Source: Patiria pectinifera
Taxonomy: Eukaryota > Echinodermata > Asteroidea > Valvatida > Asterinidae
Assembly: GCA_029964075.1 (NCBI GenBank)
Contig: CM057135.1
Coordinates: 19,680,863 to 19,744,862, forward strand
Length of the DNA stretch: 64,000 bases
Direction of reading: 5' to 3'
Part shown: one piece after another, positions 23,349 to 34,849 of the stretch
Position numbering within the stretch: the first letter of the stretch is position 1
Layout: every line of letters starts with the position of its first letter
Notes under the pieces: generated by a model
The model's database searches: none
The model's input: only the letters and a program-made list of their open reading frames with translations
What the model was told of the DNA's origin: nothing
Position numbers and translations under genes: made by a program

Positions 23349-23479
23349 ATATCCTCGTTAGCGCTATGCATGCGGTGCATTAAAAATACAGCGCGAACAG
23401 TGACCTCACGCGGCCACCATTTCTATGCAAATCTGTTGGACCCAATCTAGCGCCTTGTTTCAATCGTCGGCAAAAGCTT

Positions 23480-24000
23480 ATGGTTTTCTTTATTTTGCGC
23501 TGGATTTCTAGCACACGACCTCGTATGCGAATACAGATAAGTGTAGGCGGGGCTAAAATGTGGAGTGTCCAATCACACCTTGGTAAATCCGGACGTCATC
23601 AAATTATTTGCAGCCATTCGCCTTTTGCAGACGTGACAGGAACCACAGTTTTTGGGCATTGGTGCCGTGTGCAGTGACACACAACGTGAACGTGTATGGA
23701 TTATGTACGGTGCCACGTTTCACTATGCAAGTTCCGACGCAACAATCGACCAATAAGAAAACGACATTTAAGGTCAGCTAAGGCTATTAACATAATGAGC
23801 ACCACCCCCAAGCCTCTCATGGACGATTGAACCAAGGCGCTAGATTGGGTTCAACTGATTTGCATAAAAATTGTGGCCGCGTGATTTCGCTGTTCACGAT
23901 GTATTTTTAATGCACTGCATGCATAGCGCCGGACGAATAACAACAAGCTCCTTGACCAAGGCTACTTATTTATGGGTTGGTTTTGTTATTGATGGTCACT
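23480..24000. other. Centre and right arm of the foldback element
   Basis: No coding feature. The first 340 bases are the unpaired centre of the foldback, and the right arm follows to 23962. Confidence 0.5.
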
Positions 24001-24024
24001 TTGAAATTTATTTCATATCTTTAG

Positions 24025-24156
24025 GCAAAAAGACTTCATACCGAAAGGATGGTCAAGGGTTTGCAGCTGGCATTTTCTGCAAGGAAAAGGTGTTGGGCCG
24101 GTTCCATTCCCATGGAAAGAAGGCAAATATTTCAACTTTCCAAGTCCAGAGAAACG
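24025..24156 (+). pseudogene. THAP second-half exon (CSWHF motif)
   Basis: Acceptor TTCATATCTTTAG, donor AAACG|GTAAGA. It encodes QKDFIPKGWSRVCSWHF, the C-terminal zinc ligand pair CxxH followed by Phe that closes a THAP domain. The exon ends in phase 2, which does not join cleanly to the next readable piece. Confidence 0.7.
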
Positions 24157-24601
24157 GTAAGACATAAATGTATGAAACACTATTTAGAAGCACAAACTTT
24201 GTTTTAACTGGTCCCTCTAGTTTATTTCATTGTTATAAAAATAATGAGGGTTGTGTTAGTGTGTTGTTGGGGAAGAGAAATTATCAAGATGATGTGAAAT
24301 GTTTGTATTATGATTACCAGATCACTAGTTTCATTTTCATAAAAGATTTTTTGTTTTGTTTCTAAGAACACATTTATACATGAGCAAGGATTTTTGTCTG
24401 AAAGTGTTGTTTGTTTAGTTAGGGAACAATAGTGTGAAGACCCAGCTTTCACTGAATGGTTGGATGCTTGCTGCTGGCGACGAGGTTCACACACTGTTTT
24501 CCCAATTAATAAATAACCTTTTCATGAAAGAAACAGTTAAAACTTTCAAATTTGTTTAATTGAATTGTTTTAATTATTATTGCTTCTTTTTGTTCAAAAG
24601 G

Positions 24602-25694
24602 TAAACAAGGCACACAGCCTACTGCAGCACCAGAAAATCTAGACAATCCACTTTTGCTGCTAGCAGATACAGCTCTTAATAAACAGAAGGAAGAAGACCA
24701 AACAGGATTTCAAAATACCAGTGTTGTTTTGTTACAAGTAGAGAATGAAATTTTGAAACGGGAGAATGAAAACCTTACCAAAGAACTAAACTTAAAGAGG
24801 CAAAGATTTTCTTTACCTGACTTTGAAAAGAGTCAAGTCAAGGTTAGGTATTACACAGGCTTACCAGGTGCTGCAACAGTAAGGCTTTTTTGTGACCTTG
24901 AACGGTTTTCATTGAAAAAATCACAGTAACTGGGTTGTTGAAAAATGTTCGCTTCTAGATCAGTTGTTCATAACATTGATGAAAATGAGATTAAACATTG
25001 GGCATGAAGATATATCTACTAGATCTAACTGCATTAGGCCAACTGTAATTAATGTGTTTAACACTATCATCAGTGCATTGTACATTACTTGTATGTTGGC
25101 ATGATGGAAAATAACATTCCATCAAGATCCAAAAATGCAATGTCTACGCCTTCGTGCTTTAGTAAGTTTCCCAATTGTCGAATTGTGCTCGTTTGTACGG
25201 AAATATCAGTAGACAATACTGAACAACTAGATGCACAGTGTAGCCTATACAGTAACTACAAACGTAGAACCACGTTGAAATCTTTGATAGGGGTTGCACC
25301 CAATGGTGTAATCACTTTTGCTAGTAATCTATATGGAGGGAGTATGTCAGACAAGGCAAATACCTTAGATTGTGATATTCTGGACCAGCTGGAAGAAGGA
25401 GACATGATCATGGCAGATAAAGGTTTTCTGATTCACGACATTCTATCTTAAGGCGTGTCACTGAATGTTCCGTCACTTCGCCTCAATGGCAAGTTCACCA
25501 AAACAGAGGCACACAATAACAAAATAATTGCATGTGCCCGCATCCACGTTCAAAGAGCAATTCAGAGGGTCAAAATTTTCGCAATTTTGAACCATATTCC
25601 GTATCAGTTCAAGAGCCAAGCTGATAAAATATTTAAATGTTGTGTTTGTCTTACTAACTTTCAAACACCTATCCTTCGTGAATTTGAAGAATAG
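24602..25694 (+). pseudogene. Coiled coil plus DDE domain of ISL2EU-like transposase
   Basis: A Glu/Lys/Leu-rich coiled coil (24720-24800) precedes VRYYTGLPGAATVRLF, a block typical of THAP/DDE_4 transposases. Then come EISVDNTEQLDAQCSLYSNY, GVAPNGVITFASNLYGGSMS and EGDMIMADKGF (the second Asp region). The end at 25694 is HIPYQFKSQADKIFKC...ILREFEE. The family identification is strong and the copy is broken by a frameshift and stops. Confidence 0.82.
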
Positions 25695-25715
25695 AGAAAT
25701 TAACGATAATGCCTC

Positions 25716-26280
25716 TTTTAAAGGACACCTGAAACTTTAACTTTTTTAACTGCAATTCTTAAAAATGCACCTTATTGTTCCATTTAACCTTATCTTTATT
25801 TTTCAATTTTCCATTTTTTAAGGGTATTTTGGTTTTTTTTTTTTTTTGTGGTTTTTAGGCTAATGAGAATTTCCATTTTCAAAAACAAAAGTGTGATGTC
25901 ATGTCAGGAAGAAACCTCAATGTTGCAATGGTTTGTGCACAAAAAATTGCCGGATTTTTTGACATTTCGCTGTTGTAAACTTTCTTTTCTTTAATGATTT
26001 TGTTGTGTCAGTTTATGGCAGTAAGCCAATGAGCAAACTTTTCTCACAAATGTTTTCAATGAGCAAATTTTTGGGTTCACAATTTCAATATAAAAACATA
26101 TCGTATGAATAGTCTCTTACTGACATGACACTATGGCAAACAGTACACTCAGTTGTCTGGAAAAGCATGGGCAATTTGAAATGTTTAAATAAGTGCACTT
26201 TCCAATAAAAGTAACCAATAAGGGATGTCAACTAATTTTCATACACTTAAGAGACCAGTCATAATGAAGGATTCAAGTTT
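25716..26280 (+). repeat. Dispersed repeat, copy 1
   Basis: Starts TTTAAAGGACACCTG, 22 bases after the end of the ISL2EU-like pseudogene. It aligns along its length with 61588-62070 (shared blocks AAGGGTATTTTGG, TTGCTGTTGTAAA-like, AGGGATGTCAA). It is diverged and non-coding. It may be the 3' end of the ISL2EU element or a separate MITE. Confidence 0.7.
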
Positions 26281-26602
26281 GCCTGAAGATAAATTTAATT
26301 GCTTCTATGAAAAGCTTAATTTTATGATAGACGGTAGTTGCAAAAAGAAGGAAACTGACTTTTGAATAAATTATAAATATAATATTAGTTTAAGATAATA
26401 TAGTAATATACATGTATATAATTAAGAATATATATATGAAAAAAGTTCCTAAAATAGAAATTATCAATTGTTAATTATTGGAATCTTTATTTACAATTAA
26501 ATTAAGTTATTTGTTTAAAACATATTTTCATCGTGTTGATTTTGGTATTATGTTAATATAACCCGTTGTGTATCAGTTAGGGCAAGACCAAATACGAAAA
26601 TT
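26281..26602. other. AT-rich interval, nothing recognised
   Basis: Very AT-rich sequence with TATA-type runs. No ORF or repeat structure stands out. Confidence 0.5.
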
Positions 26603-26680
26603 GGGGATCAGGTTGGCATAGCGGTATCTTCCCTGCCTTTCACTTATGCGGACTCTGGTTCAAAAGGACCATGTACTAAT
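26603..26680 (+). mobile_element. tRNA-derived SINE head
   Basis: TTGGCATAGCGG (26612-26623) fits the pol III A box (TRGCNNAGYNGG). GGTTCAAAA (26657-26665) fits a B box with mismatches, at typical tRNA spacing. The head cannot fold as a good tRNA, so a SINE is likelier than a tRNA gene. The 3' limit is not clear. Confidence 0.6.
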
Positions 26681-26719
26681 GATGTCAGGGCTTGTTTAGT
26701 AGTAGGGAAGGTGGGGGCA

Positions 26720-26880
26720 CCGGATCAAATTGGAAAAATGTGTGGCAAGCCTGGACACGTCGCTCTCGTTTCTAAAAAAAAGTTGGGGGAATCCCCCGCG
26801 TCAAATTTTTGAAATCTGACGTCAGGTTCTGGACCAAAATGGAAAAATATGTGCCAAGTCAGGGCCTGTCGCTCTGGTGT
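26720..26880. repeat. Two diverged direct copies, period about 109 bp
   Basis: The segment with TGGAAAAATGTGTGGCAAG...CGTCGCTCT (26732-26766) is repeated with changes at 26840-26875 (TGGAAAAATATGTGCCAAG...TGTCGCTCT). It lies between the SINE head and the first Polinton ORF and could be part of a Polinton terminal region. Confidence 0.6.
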
Positions 26881-27225
26881 AAAAAATAAATCTTACGTCA
26901 CCACCACGTGACCTTGAAAAAAATTGGCGTATATAACAACGTGTCCTTGAAATTTGGCGTAAACAATATAACCTTGAAACTCGGGATATAAAAAAATAGC
27001 TTCATTATCTGTGAAAAGGTAGAGAAGCTGTTTTTATATAAAAATGGAGAGTAATATGTTCAGACCGACGAGTACTTATAAAATTATTAAAAAATAATAT
27101 CAGTTTTTATTAAATATATCGAGGTATTTGGTGAATTGCCGCATACCATACCGACGATAACATCATCAGATGAAACAGATCAACGCAATCACCATATAAT
27201 CATCGAGAATGTTTTTTTTTAGTTT

Positions 27226-27597
27226 GTGAAACGTACGGTGAAAAAGTATTACGTTACTTTGATTTTTCGGCATTTTAAAGAGAAATCAAAAAAAAGTGTG
27301 GAGAAACTTATTTTTTCTGTGTCTCCAGAGCAAGACGTCCAAGAAACAATCAATAAATATAACAAGCTCGTTAATTACAAAATAGCATCGTGTTATCATC
27401 ACGTCGTTGGATTAGACAAAGAACGAGTGAGAGATTTATTTAAAGTGACTCAAAATCAATTTAATAAAGCTTTAAAAAGATACGATGACCACTTCAATAA
27501 AGGCGGGGCTAAGGGTGACGCCCTAAGAGGTGAAATAGAGGTATTACTCGGTGGATCGCTTTCATACTGTTTATTTACCGAGAAATTGAACTTGTAA
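27226..27597 (+). other. ORF of unknown function at left of Polinton
   Basis: About 123 residues, basic and helical (VQETINKYNKLVNYKIASCY). I recognise no family. Its placement inside the Polinton suggests it belongs to that element. Confidence 0.35.
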
Positions 27598-27632
27598 GTT
27601 TTTCGATTTTTCTCCCTTTGCCAACCGTTCGT

Positions 27633-28013
27633 CTACCCGTTTTTAAGTTCTTTTTCAAAGTCTGTATCGTTTTTAATTTTTTGAAGCTTTTTGCTGGTCT
27701 TTGTTCTAATTTTTTGCTTAAGCTCGTTAAATTTTGCGAGCTCTCTCATAATCAATATAGACTCTTCGTGTACTATATCTCCGTCGTTGATGGCTTGAAA
27801 CACGTATTCTTCAATCGTTTTAAGTTTGGAGTCTGCTAATATTTTAATCTGGTCGTGCTTTTTCAGCTTGGCGGATAATCGCCTAGACGCGATTATAAGC
27901 AGAATATCTACACCAAAAGCGCCCATAAAGGTTCCTTCCCGCACCAATCCAACGGGGGCTGATATAACACCCAAGAGAGCGGGAATACTGACAGCTCCCG
28001 CTATAAACCCCAA
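27633..28013 (-). other. Polinton-associated ORF with hydrophobic N-terminus and helical tail
   Basis: A Gly/Ala/Val-rich N-terminal half (GAVSIPALLGVISAPVGLV) is followed by a Lys-rich helical part (RRLSAKLKKHDQIKILADS). Short ORFs of this build are common in animal Polintons. The exact role is not known to me. Confidence 0.5.
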
Positions 28014-28341
28014 ATCCTTCGACTCCTCGCTCTACGTAGTTAATAGTGTCGATCACTCTCTTTATTTTTTTATAAGTGCGCTCTCGGTGGTCTCTCTCTT
28101 TCAAGATTAAAAATCGAATCTCTTCAATCTTTTTAAATCTGTATACTTTTGTTTCTTCGTTACTATTTAATCGGAGTACATCTCCGGAAATATCGGGGTA
28201 TAACGCCTAACTATCTATACTCATGTTTTAATATAAAAACATTTTAAAATTAAAAGATCTCCAACTCTATCATTATACTCACACCCTTGTTGTTGATGAT
28301 CTGTCCCCTTTCACCTATGATAGAAAATGTCAGTTTGTCGA

Positions 28342-28998
28342 TTATACCGTTTTTAAGTTTCTTGAAATCTTCGACTCTATCAGGCTCGGGTTCGCGCTTA
28401 GCCACGGGTACGATTTCAAGATGTCAGACGGACGACCATCGAGGAAATTTTCACTCGTACTTAATTGCGGGCAGCGAATAAACAAAAATGTAAACGGATT
28501 AACGTTGTAAGACCCCACATACACCACTTTGGGTATCAGTCTTCCTTTGGGTAAATTAAGTAATCGAGAGACTTCTCTGTTTAATCGCAATTTGAGATTT
28601 ATGTCGGTAACCACCAACGTCACATTTTTAGATTCTCTAAATATTCTTAAACTTACCCCGGGTATAGAATTTAAAATGAAATCGAACCAATCGACGTCAC
28701 ACCACCCCGGCGGTATGGTGACTGAACCGGTGACTCCGGCTGATAACGGCACTAAATGACTCGGAGAAATAAAATCTAAATCATCACCAGATACGATAAG
28801 ACTCCCCCGTATTGTTATCCCAGCTTGCTTAATTTCTCTCGCTCCAGGTTTGCTTATTGTACCTTGGATATATTCTAGCGCTATCCTTTTACCTTCCTTG
28901 ATGTACCCCCATCTGTCATAAAATGTCAAGTTTGAACCCGAAAAAGCTAAGGCGTTTATGATCTCACCTCCAACCATCATTACAACAGCTGACGCCAT
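28342..28998 (-). other. Polinton-associated ORF, possible virion-type protein
   Basis: Starts MASAVVMMVGGEIINALAFS, a Gly/Ala-rich start seen in several Polinton ORFs, followed by a strand-rich region. A structural role is only a guess from context. Confidence 0.45.
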
Positions 28999-29069
28999 CT
29001 ATTTAATGTATACAGCCTTTTAAATTATTATTATAATAAATGATGAAAACATTATCTAAACTGTATTAG

Positions 29070-30041
29070 ACCCGAGTGGTTATTGGAGAGGTGAAAGCGC
29101 CGTCGACCATTTACACGATAACACCAAAATCGATAAAAAGGTAATCAGAGATTGGCTTAAAAAACAAGCGATTTGGCAAATTTATCTACCGGGTCCTGCA
29201 TATGTTCTCAGGCCTACGAGTACTTCGCGAGAGTTTGAAACACCCAACGACTTTCACCAAATGGATGTGCTATACCTACCCTATGATAAAGTAAAACGCA
29301 AGACTTATAAATACGCTTTGACGGTTGTCGACGTTGCGAGTCGATACCACGAAGCAGAACCTTTGGTTTCTAAAACGGCGGATTCCACCCAGGATGCTAT
29401 CGTCAAGATTTACGCGAGATCGCCTTTCAGTTACCCTAAAACGTTGAGAGTAGATGCCGGTACCGAATTTAAAGGCGCTTTTGAAAAAATGGATGGCCTC
29501 AAAAACCGTCGAGATTGTCGGCGAACCCGGAAACCACCGATCGTAGGGTATCGTAGAAAGATTTAATCGAACGCTAGCCGAGAGACTGTTTGGTCATCAG
29601 TACGCTCAAGAAATGTTAAATCCCGAGAGTAGAAACACGCAATGGGTCGAGCAATTACCAAGCGCAATCAAGGCAATAAATGACGAAACGACAAGACTAA
29701 TAGCTAAAGCGCCGTCAGAGGCGGTTAAACTAGAACAGGTCCGGCAATTACCGGCTAACCCCGTTAAAACAAAAGAGCAACAATTACCGCAAGACGCTAT
29801 GGTTAGATATTGATATTACCCGGGCGAGCAAGAGGGTGGAACTTCTAGAAGAGCCACGGATCCCATTTGGAGCGTAGACATCTTCAACGTGGAAAAAAGA
29901 ACGAGTCAATTTAAAATGATTGAAGGTAAAAAAGTCACGACGGGTCCTACTCTTTATTACCTGCAAGACGGCCCAGAAAAGAGTTTTGTGAGACAAGAGC
30001 TTCAAGTCGTACCCGAGGACACGCAATTACCGCCTAATTAA
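29070..30041 (+). other. Polinton integrase region
   Basis: Retroviral-type integrase core: DVLYLPYDKVKRKTYKYALT with VVDVASRY, then TLRVDAGTEFKGAF carrying the second Asp. A C-terminal segment follows (DAMVRYY, PIWSVDIFNV). It ends tail to tail with the polymerase gene. It is broken. Confidence 0.8.
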
Positions 30042-31887
30042 TATCTAGATTACGGTGACCATAAGCGAGCGTGTGTATTCCATCCGGTAAAATGTACCTT
30101 TTGGTATCCAACGGACTCAACGATAGTTTATTTTGAGATATGGTGTAAAGGATGTGATTTTCCGATCTAATGTGAGTCATGGTTTCGTAATGAGATTTCT
30201 TGTTTAAGATGCAGTCGTAATAGTGTCGGTGTTTTAATTTCTTAGAGGTGACCGATTTTGTGACTCCCTTGGCTTTTTTCAAGTCGATGTCAGCGGTTAA
30301 AATCGAGTACATTTTAGGTCTTATACAAACGACTTCTTTGATTATTTTACCTCCAAACTCGTCTTTAAATTTACCGATCACTTTCTTATTGGTTGGGTCG
30401 TACAAAGGATGATCCGTCGGATAATTCGAAAGGTCGTATTGTTGCCCGTTTTGCTGCATATCTTTGTATACGTCGTCCGTGTGCACTACGAGTACCAAAC
30501 TGTCTGTATCTGTGTACATCAATCTGATTTTCTCTTTGTACTTGTCTTTCAAATGGTTGTAATAAAAATCGTACATCAGCGTCTTAGATAGATCCAAGAT
30601 ACTCACTCCGCAATAGATTGGTTTGTTTAACACGGTTTTAGTCTTGTACTTTTCGACAAATGACAATTTGCATTCTGAAAATGACGTCGTCGTTTTGTAG
30701 CTCGGTTTCTGTATAATTTTTTGGTATTTATCTCGATCGTCATCGTTACAGTCTCTGAGTAGGTAACCGTCAATCCGGTTTCTGACGTTTTCCATCGTCT
30801 TACCAAACACGCTGTTATTCATGAGCTTAAAAAAGTCTTCTCAAAATCAGAGGTCGCCTTTGTTCGGAGTTGCGTGTTTTTGTCGATGTAAGATGCCATC
30901 CAAGGCGCTTGTTTAAATTGCAGCACTCGATGCACCTTTTTAAGTTTCAAGCCGAGTTTGAGATACAACTGCAACGTGACGTAGTGCAAAACATATTTTT
31001 GTTTAGGATTAAGGGTACACGTTAATTTTTGCACGTTGCTATTAGGTTCGGTATCTAATAATTCGTTTTGATAATCAGACATCCATTTTTTTGGTATGAC
31101 GATTTTTTCTGGCGCTAGGGGGTAATCGTTGTGCAGGTCGTGGAGATTGTCCGGGTAATCGAGTAAGTCTACTTCAAAGAAGTAACCGGTGTTTGACGTT
31201 TTCCTGAGAGATAATATCTTGGACTCGGTAAACGTTTTTGAAGACGCCCATTTAAAGTCTTTGTACGGCAGGTATTGACTCATGGCCCAGCCGTACAGAT
31301 TGTTTGCATCGAGGTAGGTGATGTAACTCGACGGCTCGTTTGGATTATGATCGGGTAGGTATTTGTTGTTGGCTTTGTGGTATCTCATACCACCCACGCT
31401 CGAGATACCACCTCTTTTTGCCTTTTCAAAAAATAAATGTTTGTCTACGTCTTGCAATAGTTCGAGTTTAACTTCCAAGTGTTTTAACAAGGCATCCCAC
31501 GACAATCCTGGTGCTGTGTAGTAATTAGCAGGATCTAACGCGTAGTTTGTAATACACGTTTGCCTAAAGTTTTCAAATACGCAAGCCAGTAATAACGTAT
31601 CGGTAGTGACGTACAAATCGTGATATTCCCCCATGTTTTTAACTTTAAACTCGTTCCACGTCAGTTTAGCTCTGTCGTAGTCCTCTCGCGATATATTTTC
31701 GTCTTTTAGGCTACTGTAAAATTGTTCGATGGGGGGTAGGCTTGTCTCTTGAAATCTGTCAAACGAGTCCATGTATTCATACGGATAAACTCCTTTTTGT
31801 AACAACGAGTCGATGTTTTGACGATTAAAATGTTCTCTGAGTAGTTTAAACGACTCTCTCGGACAAGCTTTAGATCATCTATCCAAC
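30034..31887 (-). other. Polinton protein-primed DNA polymerase B, C-terminal portion
   Basis: Family B polymerase motifs are present: YLDANNLYGWAMSQYLP (motif A region), MNNSVFGKTMENVRNR (motif B) and YTDTDSL (motif C). It stops at the left LTR of Gypsy element 2 and resumes at 40897. Confidence 0.88.
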
Positions 31888-32976
31888 TGTGACGGAACAA
31901 GCCGTCAGCGTCTTGCCTGGGTGGCGAACCTAAGTCCTTGATTTGTAAAGTGCGAGGCAAAGTGCGCCCTCAAACATGCACGAACTGTAAGTTTTGTCAG
32001 TTGTCATCCAGCCATCGACGCGTAAGCACCAATTTTATAGCTCCGTGGTCTGAGCAACGGGAGGTTTGCACTCTAACCACACAACCTCAGTCCGGGACGC
32101 GAGGTCAGGATCGCCGAGCTGAAGCCGTACTTACCAGGGGTAAGGAAGTTATAGAGGAGCATAATTGCTTGGAGACTGGCAGAGCTGGAAAACATTAAAT
32201 TGCAGGGGATTGTGTAGTGTTTGGGTAGAGTGGATCTCGTGTAGTGGTTGGGTTAGATAAGGCTGAAAAATCAGTAGGCAGATTGGGAGATGCAGTTGCC
32301 GTTTCGGTAACATTGTGTCGAGGTTTAGTCTGTGTGATCTATTGTCTTTGACCCTAGAGGTTTACCGAGAGCTCCCCAACCTTATCGGTCCACAAGTTAG
32401 TCAAGGTTAGTGGGAATAAACTAACCTGGGGTCCCACTGTAGCAGACGTGAGCTGATTATTAAGAGTTACATTTGAGAGGTTTGGTAGGGAAAATAACCC
32501 TCCACTCTGTGAGGTTTACTTCCTGGAATTACTGACAGGGGTTGACTAATTTGCATAAAGTTGTTGAAGTAACCCTCAGCCTTGGTACAAACCTCATGTG
32601 AGAGATAAGTTGTTTATTTGTGTGTCATATTGCAAACCTCATTCTTTGAACCTCATACCCATATAATGATCACATTGAGAACCAGAAATAAACCAGTTGT
32701 GAGTTGTTTGTTCTAACTCGGTTGTGTGTTCCACACCTATTTGCAAACTGTGTACCGTGTATTAGGCAGAGTAGTTCTCAATTTCTTGCCCGTTGGTATA
32801 TTTCCAACAAACGGACAGGCCTAGAACATTCCATCAGTTCTCCGTTCGTGACAACTTCCCCCCTTTCGTGTGTATAACCGCTCATGCATACGGGAGGATA
32901 GTAAATATTTTTGTGGGAATAATAGGGCTCAAAAAGAATACGCAAGGGTGTGAGTCCACCGACCAAGTCCGCCACA
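31888..32976 (+). repeat. 5' LTR of Gypsy element 2
   Basis: 1,089 bp, the same length as the 3' copy. The left flank CAAC is duplicated at the far end. Confidence 0.95.
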
Positions 32977-32978
32977 AA

Positions 32979-32995
32979 TGGTGTCAGAAGTGGGA
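32979..32995 (+). promoter_or_regulatory. Primer-binding site, tRNA-Leu type
   Basis: TGGTGTCAGAAGTGGGA begins two bases after the 5' LTR. It is the exact complement of the 3' end of animal tRNA-Leu(CAA) including CCA, as I recall that sequence. Confidence 0.8.
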
Positions 32996-33266
32996 TAGTA
33001 AGAATTGATTGATAGTAATCTGCCTGTAATACACATTCAGTAGAATTTTGGGTACACTTTTGTTGGTTGCGAAAATTTCCTGAGGGTTCCTTCTAAGGAG
33101 CACGTAGGAGATTATTTGAGGTTTACTTGTTAGCCCTCAGTTTACTTGTTAGCCCTCAGAACACCATGAGTGCGCGACGAGATAAAGTCACCGCACTGGG
33201 TGAGGTTGACGGAAAGTCGCTGCGAGAGGAATTGAATAGTTCCAAGATGGAAAACCAGTTCCTGCA

Positions 33267-34830
33267 GTGGGAGAAAGGCTGTGCAGGAGGATTGCAGAGC
33301 TGGAGGCTGTTGTGAAAGAGTCACAGCAACGGGCTACCGAGGTTTCTTCAGGTGAGGATGACCGGAGCATGCCCGAGAAAGGGAAGCGTGTAACCTTCGA
33401 GGTTGATTCCGACATCGAGTTTAGGCTACCCACGGAGACATCAGGGTATGTTTCATATGAGGAGCGGCCTTTGTCGAGAGTTGAGTCGCCGGAGATAGTT
33501 TCTGCGACAAGAGGAGCATATTCCAAGAAAGGGGATATTTTCTCTCCAGGGTCCCCAGGACAAAGGGGGGCACTTGCGGTTTCTACACCGGTAGTTTCTA
33601 CGCAGGGTGTAAAGAGGCATACCGAAAAGGTGCCTGGCAAGCTGAGGTTTACCGAGTCTGATCCAGCGAAACGCGTGGAACTAGGCGAGAGAGGTTTACT
33701 TAGCAAGAACCCATTTGAGGGTGAGCCATTGCTTGATGAGGCAAGGCGAGTTCATAGTGAGGTTTTGAGTTTTGCAACCAAACCTCCTGTGGAGGCAAGC
33801 AAGTATTCATTGCTTGAGGTTGACGCAAAGTCGCCCGGACCGTGGCCTCTGAAGAGAGAGCCGAGAATGGTAGGCATTGAGGGTTATGGTAATCCTCAAT
33901 GTTGGACGACTCGTCGCCCGAATCTTGTACCAGATAGGTACAGTGGCAAGATCTTGTGGAATGAGTATTTCCAGCATTTTGAATCTTGCCGAGCCGTCAA
34001 CGGATGGACGGACGAGCAGGCTGCCTAATACCTGGCTGCTAGCCTGCAAGACAGTGCGTTGAGGTTGATAGGGGATCATACTCCCGAAGGTCACAAGCAA
34101 ACATACAAAGAGCTTGTGAGGTTGTTAGCTAGGAGGTTTGGGCCTGCCAGACAGGCCGAGAACTACCTTGTAGAGGCATCGTCGGCATCGTCGTCAAGGG
34201 CAGAAGGAGACTCTACAAGAGCTGGGACAAGCGATTCGCGAGCTAGCTGCGAAGGCCTATCCAGAGATACCAGAAGAGGCCAAAGATAGGCTGGCGAAAA
34301 ACCACTTCGTAGATGCCGTAGAAAGTCAGACCGTGCGAGAGGGTATCTACCGAGCACGTCCGACAAGGCTGGATGAAGCTATAAGAGCTGCGTTGGAAAC
34401 GGAAAGTTTCGACAAGATCGAACAACAGAGAAAGTTCGATCATAAGCCTGCTAAATTGGCAAGGGCGGTTGACAGTGGAACTGAGCAGAGGTTCCAGGAG
34501 TTAGAAGCAAAAGCTGATATTCAGGCAGAAAAGCTGAATACCGTAGTCGAGATGTTGGTGAAACTAACCAATACGGGTCAGGGAAAAGAGGTTCAAGGCA
34601 AAAAGTCTTCCCAGAGTTTCCTGAAGCCTAAGAAGAATGATGGAAGCGAGCTGAAGTGCTACAACTGTGGCGAAGCAGGTCATTTTGCGAGAAATTGTAC
34701 GCAACCTCGCAAGAGGGGTGGCCAGAAACAGGGAAACGCCAACCAGCCCACCGGAGGACCCACGGGCAGGCTGGAGGTTCACCAGGGTCCAAGAGAAGAC
34801 GAATGTCTGAGGGAGGAGACCAAACAGTGA
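33267..34830 (+). other. gag region of Gypsy element 2
   Basis: Same layout as element 1: a capsid-type block (DRYSGKILWNEYFQHFESC), a charged helix and a CCHC knuckle (CYNCGEAGHFARNC) with a basic tail. It is broken. Confidence 0.85.
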
Positions 34831-34849
34831 CGGTCAAGACTCCAATTTC

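Larger units (their letters stand above)
14071..23962. mobile_element. Foldback/MITE-like element split by Gypsy element 1
   Basis: The right arm (about 23822-23962) is the inverse of sequence in two pieces: 14071-14126 (CCTTGGTCAAGG...TTGTTATTC) just left of the Gypsy element, and 23353-23470 (AGCGCTATGCATGC...GGTGCATTAAAAATACA) just right of it. Without the Gypsy element this is a roughly 650-bp element with arms of about 140-170 bp around a 350-bp centre. The arms differ at many positions, so the foldback is older than the Gypsy insertion. I could not define a target duplication and the class is unknown. Confidence 0.72.
13105..25694 (+). pseudogene. THAP-domain DDE transposase (ISL2EU-like), decayed and split
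   Basis: Pieces in order: a THAP start exon (13105-13176), the THAP second half (24025-24156), then coiled-coil and DDE-domain sequence (24602-25694). ISL2EU-type transposons encode a THAP DNA-binding domain followed by a DDE_4-type transposase, which cuts and pastes the element. An 11-kb gap between the first two pieces is filled by a foldback element and a Gypsy element. The exon carrying the middle of THAP was not found. The DDE part contains at least one frameshift (near 24920), in-frame stops (near 25103 and 25449) and VCTEI where relatives have DCTEI, so the first catalytic Asp appears lost. It is not functional. Confidence 0.72.

Noticed and set aside
26603-26680. Functional tRNA gene
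   Set aside because: The A and B boxes are present but the stems do not pair as a tRNA, so a SINE head fits better.
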